Shown: one piece after another, positions 12,255 to 13,942 of the stretch
How positions within the stretch are numbered: the stretch's first letter is position 1
Layout of the letters: each line of letters opens with the position of its first letter
Source of the DNA: Nitrospira sp. ST-bin4
GTDB taxonomy: Bacteria; Nitrospirota; Nitrospiria; Nitrospirales; Nitrospiraceae
DNA: 13,942 nucleotides
Direction: 5' to 3'
Assembly (NCBI GenBank): GCA_002083565.1
Contig: MSXM01000044.1
Span: 1 to 13,942 of the forward strand
Translations under genes and position numbers: made by a program
The notes under the pieces: generated by a model
The model's input: the letters and a program-made list of their open reading frames with translations, nothing else
The model's database searches: none
Told to the model about the DNA's origin: nothing

Positions 12255-13942
12255 ATGTCCATGGATCTAGCCAAGAAACTGTATGCGAAGATGCCGGATG
12301 CCTGTGCCAAGGCCAGAGCGAAATTCGGCCGTCCACTGACGCTGGCGGAAAAGATTCTCGTTTCGCACGCCGACAATTTTGGCACGCAGACCTGGGAGCG
12401 TGGCAAGGCGATGCTGGCGCTACGGCCGGATCGTGTGGCGATGCAGGATGCCACGGCGCAGATGGCCATGTTGCAGTTCATGCAGGCCAATAAGAAGCAG
12501 GCCGCCGTGCCCAGCACGATCCACTGCGACCATCTGATTCGTGCCGAGATGGGCTCCGAGAAAGACTTACTTCGCGCGATGGACGAGAACCGGGAGGTCT
12601 ATAACTTCCTTGCCTCTGCTGCGAAAAAGTACGGCATCGGCTTCTGGAAGCCTGGTGCCGGGATCATTCATCAAGTCGTGCTTGAAAATTACGCGTTTCC
12701 CGGCTCGTTGATCATCGGCACCGATTCGCACACGCCGAACGGCGGCGGGTTGGGGGGCTTGGCGATCGGCGTCGGCGGGGCCGATGCGGGTGAAGTGATG
12801 GCGGGGTTGCCCTGGGAAGTCCTCCATCCGAAATTGATCGGGGTGCGCCTCACCGGCAAGTTGAGCGGCTGGGCGTCGGCCAAGGACGTGATCCTGTATC
12901 TCTGCGGCCTGCTGACGGTCAAGGGCGGGACGAACAAGATCGTCGAATACTTCGGTCCCGGCGCCGAGACGATCAGCGCAACCGGCAAGGGCACCATCTG
13001 TAATATGGGCGCGGAGTTGGGCGCGACGACCTCCGTCTTCCCCTTCGATCAGAAGATGGTTGCCTACATGAACATCACGGACCGGTCGGATCTGGCGAAT
13101 CTTGCGTCGGCAAACAAGGCGTTGCTCGTCGCCGATCCGGAAGTCACTCAATCGCCGGAGAAGTATTACGATCAGATCGTCGAAGTCGATTTGTCGAAGC
13201 TTGAGCCGCATGTCGTCGGGCCGCACACCCCGGATTTGGCCCGGCCAATTTCAAAGTTGAAGGCGGAAGCCAGGGAGAAGGGCTATCCGGTTGAATTAAA
13301 GGCGGCTTTGATCGGCAGCTGTACGAATTCATCTTACGAAGATATCAGCCGGTCGGCCCATATCGCCCAACAGGCGTTGAAGGCCGGTTTGAAGGCGAAG
13401 GCCTCGTTTCTGGTCTCGCCGGGCTCCGAGCGCATCTACCACACCATGAAGCGCGATGGCTTCCTGGACACGTTCGAGCAGCTGGGCGGCACGGTGCTCT
13501 CGAATTCCTGCGGCCCCTGTATCGGGCAGTGGAAACGAGCCGACGGCGTGAAGGGCAAGGCGGATTCGATCGTCAGCTCGTTCAATCGTAACTTTCCAGG
13601 CCGGAACGACGGCATTAACGAAACACTCTCGTTCCTGGCGAGCCCGGAAGTTGTGACGGCCTATGCGATTACGGGCGACCTTGGCTTCGATCCGGTGAAT
13701 CAGACGCTCAAAGGCGCTGACGGAAAGGAATTCAAGCTCCAAGCCCCGGTGGGTGAAGAATTGCCGTCCAAGGGATTTGCCACGGGTGAAGAAGGCTTTG
13801 TGGCGCCGGCTGAAAACGGCGACGGTTTGACCGTCGATATTCCTCCGACCAGCGAGCGGTTGCAGCTTTTGCAGCCGTTCCCCCGTTGGGACGGGAAGGA
13901 CTTCGAGAAGCTTCCGCTTCTGATCAAGACCAAGGGCAAAAC
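12255..13942 (+). CDS. acn: Aconitate hydratase, mitochondrial type (5' part; runs off the window)
   Basis: An open frame from the ATG at 12255 continues past the right edge: 562 codons are visible of an expected 750-780. It interconverts citrate and isocitrate through a [4Fe-4S] cluster. The cluster ligands are C356 in IGSCTNSS, and C419 and C422 in NSCGPCIGQW. Substrate-binding segments typical of the mitochondrial aconitase branch are present: VPSTIHCDHLI, GFWKPGAGIIHQ, IGTDSHTPNGGG and NMGAELGATTSVFPFD. The C-terminal swivel domain lies outside the window, so completeness is unknown. A GGAG precedes the ATG by seven bases. Placed after aclA, it supplies citrate to the lyase in the reductive direction. 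Confidence 0.95.
   Translation, partial: MSMDLAKKLYAKMPDACAKARAKFGRPLTLAEKILVSHADNFGTQTWERGKAMLALRPDRVAMQDATAQMAMLQFMQANKKQAAVPSTIHCDHLIRAEMGSEKDLLRAMDENREVYNFLASAAKKYGIGFWKPGAGIIHQVVLENYAFPGSLIIGTDSHTPNGGGLGGLAIGVGGADAGEVMAGLPWEVLHPKLIGVRLTGKLSGWASAKDVILYLCGLLTVKGGTNKIVEYFGPGAETISATGKGTICNMGAELGATTSVFPFDQKMVAYMNITDRSDLANLASANKALLVADPEVTQSPEKYYDQIVEVDLSKLEPHVVGPHTPDLARPISKLKAEAREKGYPVELKAALIGSCTNSSYEDISRSAHIAQQALKAGLKAKASFLVSPGSERIYHTMKRDGFLDTFEQLGGTVLSNSCGPCIGQWKRADGVKGKADSIVSSFNRNFPGRNDGINETLSFLASPEVVTAYAITGDLGFDPVNQTLKGADGKEFKLQAPVGEELPSKGFATGEEGFVAPAENGDGLTVDIPPTSERLQLLQPFPRWDGKDFEKLPLLIKTKGK

Noticed and set aside
12567..13226. Reverse-strand open frame opposite aconitase
   Set aside because: Antisense shadow of a conserved enzyme; biased composition only.

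Overview
The window looks like chromosomal DNA of a chemolithoautotroph that fixes CO2 by the reductive (reverse) TCA cycle, most probably a Nitrospira-type nitrite oxidiser. The reasons are a complete five-gene 2-oxoacid:ferredoxin oxidoreductase cluster containing the extra 'E' subunit known from Hydrogenobacter and Nitrospira, a two-subunit ATP-citrate lyase (aclB-aclA) and a mitochondrial-type aconitase, all in GC-rich sequence. The genus is an inference from gene content, not from a database match.

Layout. Positions 1-874 carry a nested inverted repeat (90-202), a small reverse-strand gene for a stand-alone methylenetetrahydrofolate-reductase C-terminal (four-cysteine) domain (207-455), and the promoter region of the next operon. 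Positions 875-5022 are one tightly packed forward operon for a five-subunit 2-oxoacid:ferredoxin oxidoreductase, in the order beta, gamma, delta (ferredoxin), E, alpha. It is closed by a strong bidirectional hairpin terminator (5034-5086). Positions 5178-8832 hold unrelated small or housekeeping genes on both strands: an 82-aa helical hypothetical protein, an Rsm22/METTL17-family methyltransferase, a 60-aa acidic hypothetical protein, a double zinc-ribbon protein, a dual-specificity-type phosphatase, and the DNA glycosylase MutM/Fpg. Positions 9032 to the right edge return to the reductive TCA cycle: aclB, aclA and the start of aconitase, apparently one transcription unit from a promoter at 8958-8986.

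How the genes work together. ATP-citrate lyase splits citrate into acetyl-CoA and oxaloacetate. The 2-oxoacid:ferredoxin oxidoreductase uses reduced ferredoxin to carboxylate acetyl-CoA to pyruvate or succinyl-CoA to 2-oxoglutarate; the sequence alone does not tell me which. Aconitase interconverts isocitrate and citrate, feeding the lyase.

The most notable points are: (1) a recurrent promoter layout in which a TANACT -10 box lies 6-9 bases before the ATG of five small genes, implying leaderless mRNAs, while the carbon-fixation operons have normal ribosome binding sites; (2) an oxidoreductase E subunit with a cysteine/histidine-rich segment resembling the CdhB/epsilon subunit of CO dehydrogenase/acetyl-CoA synthase; and (3) intergenic spacers built from phased 7- or 9-base units folded into dyads. 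No CRISPR array, tRNA, rRNA, transposase or phage gene was seen.
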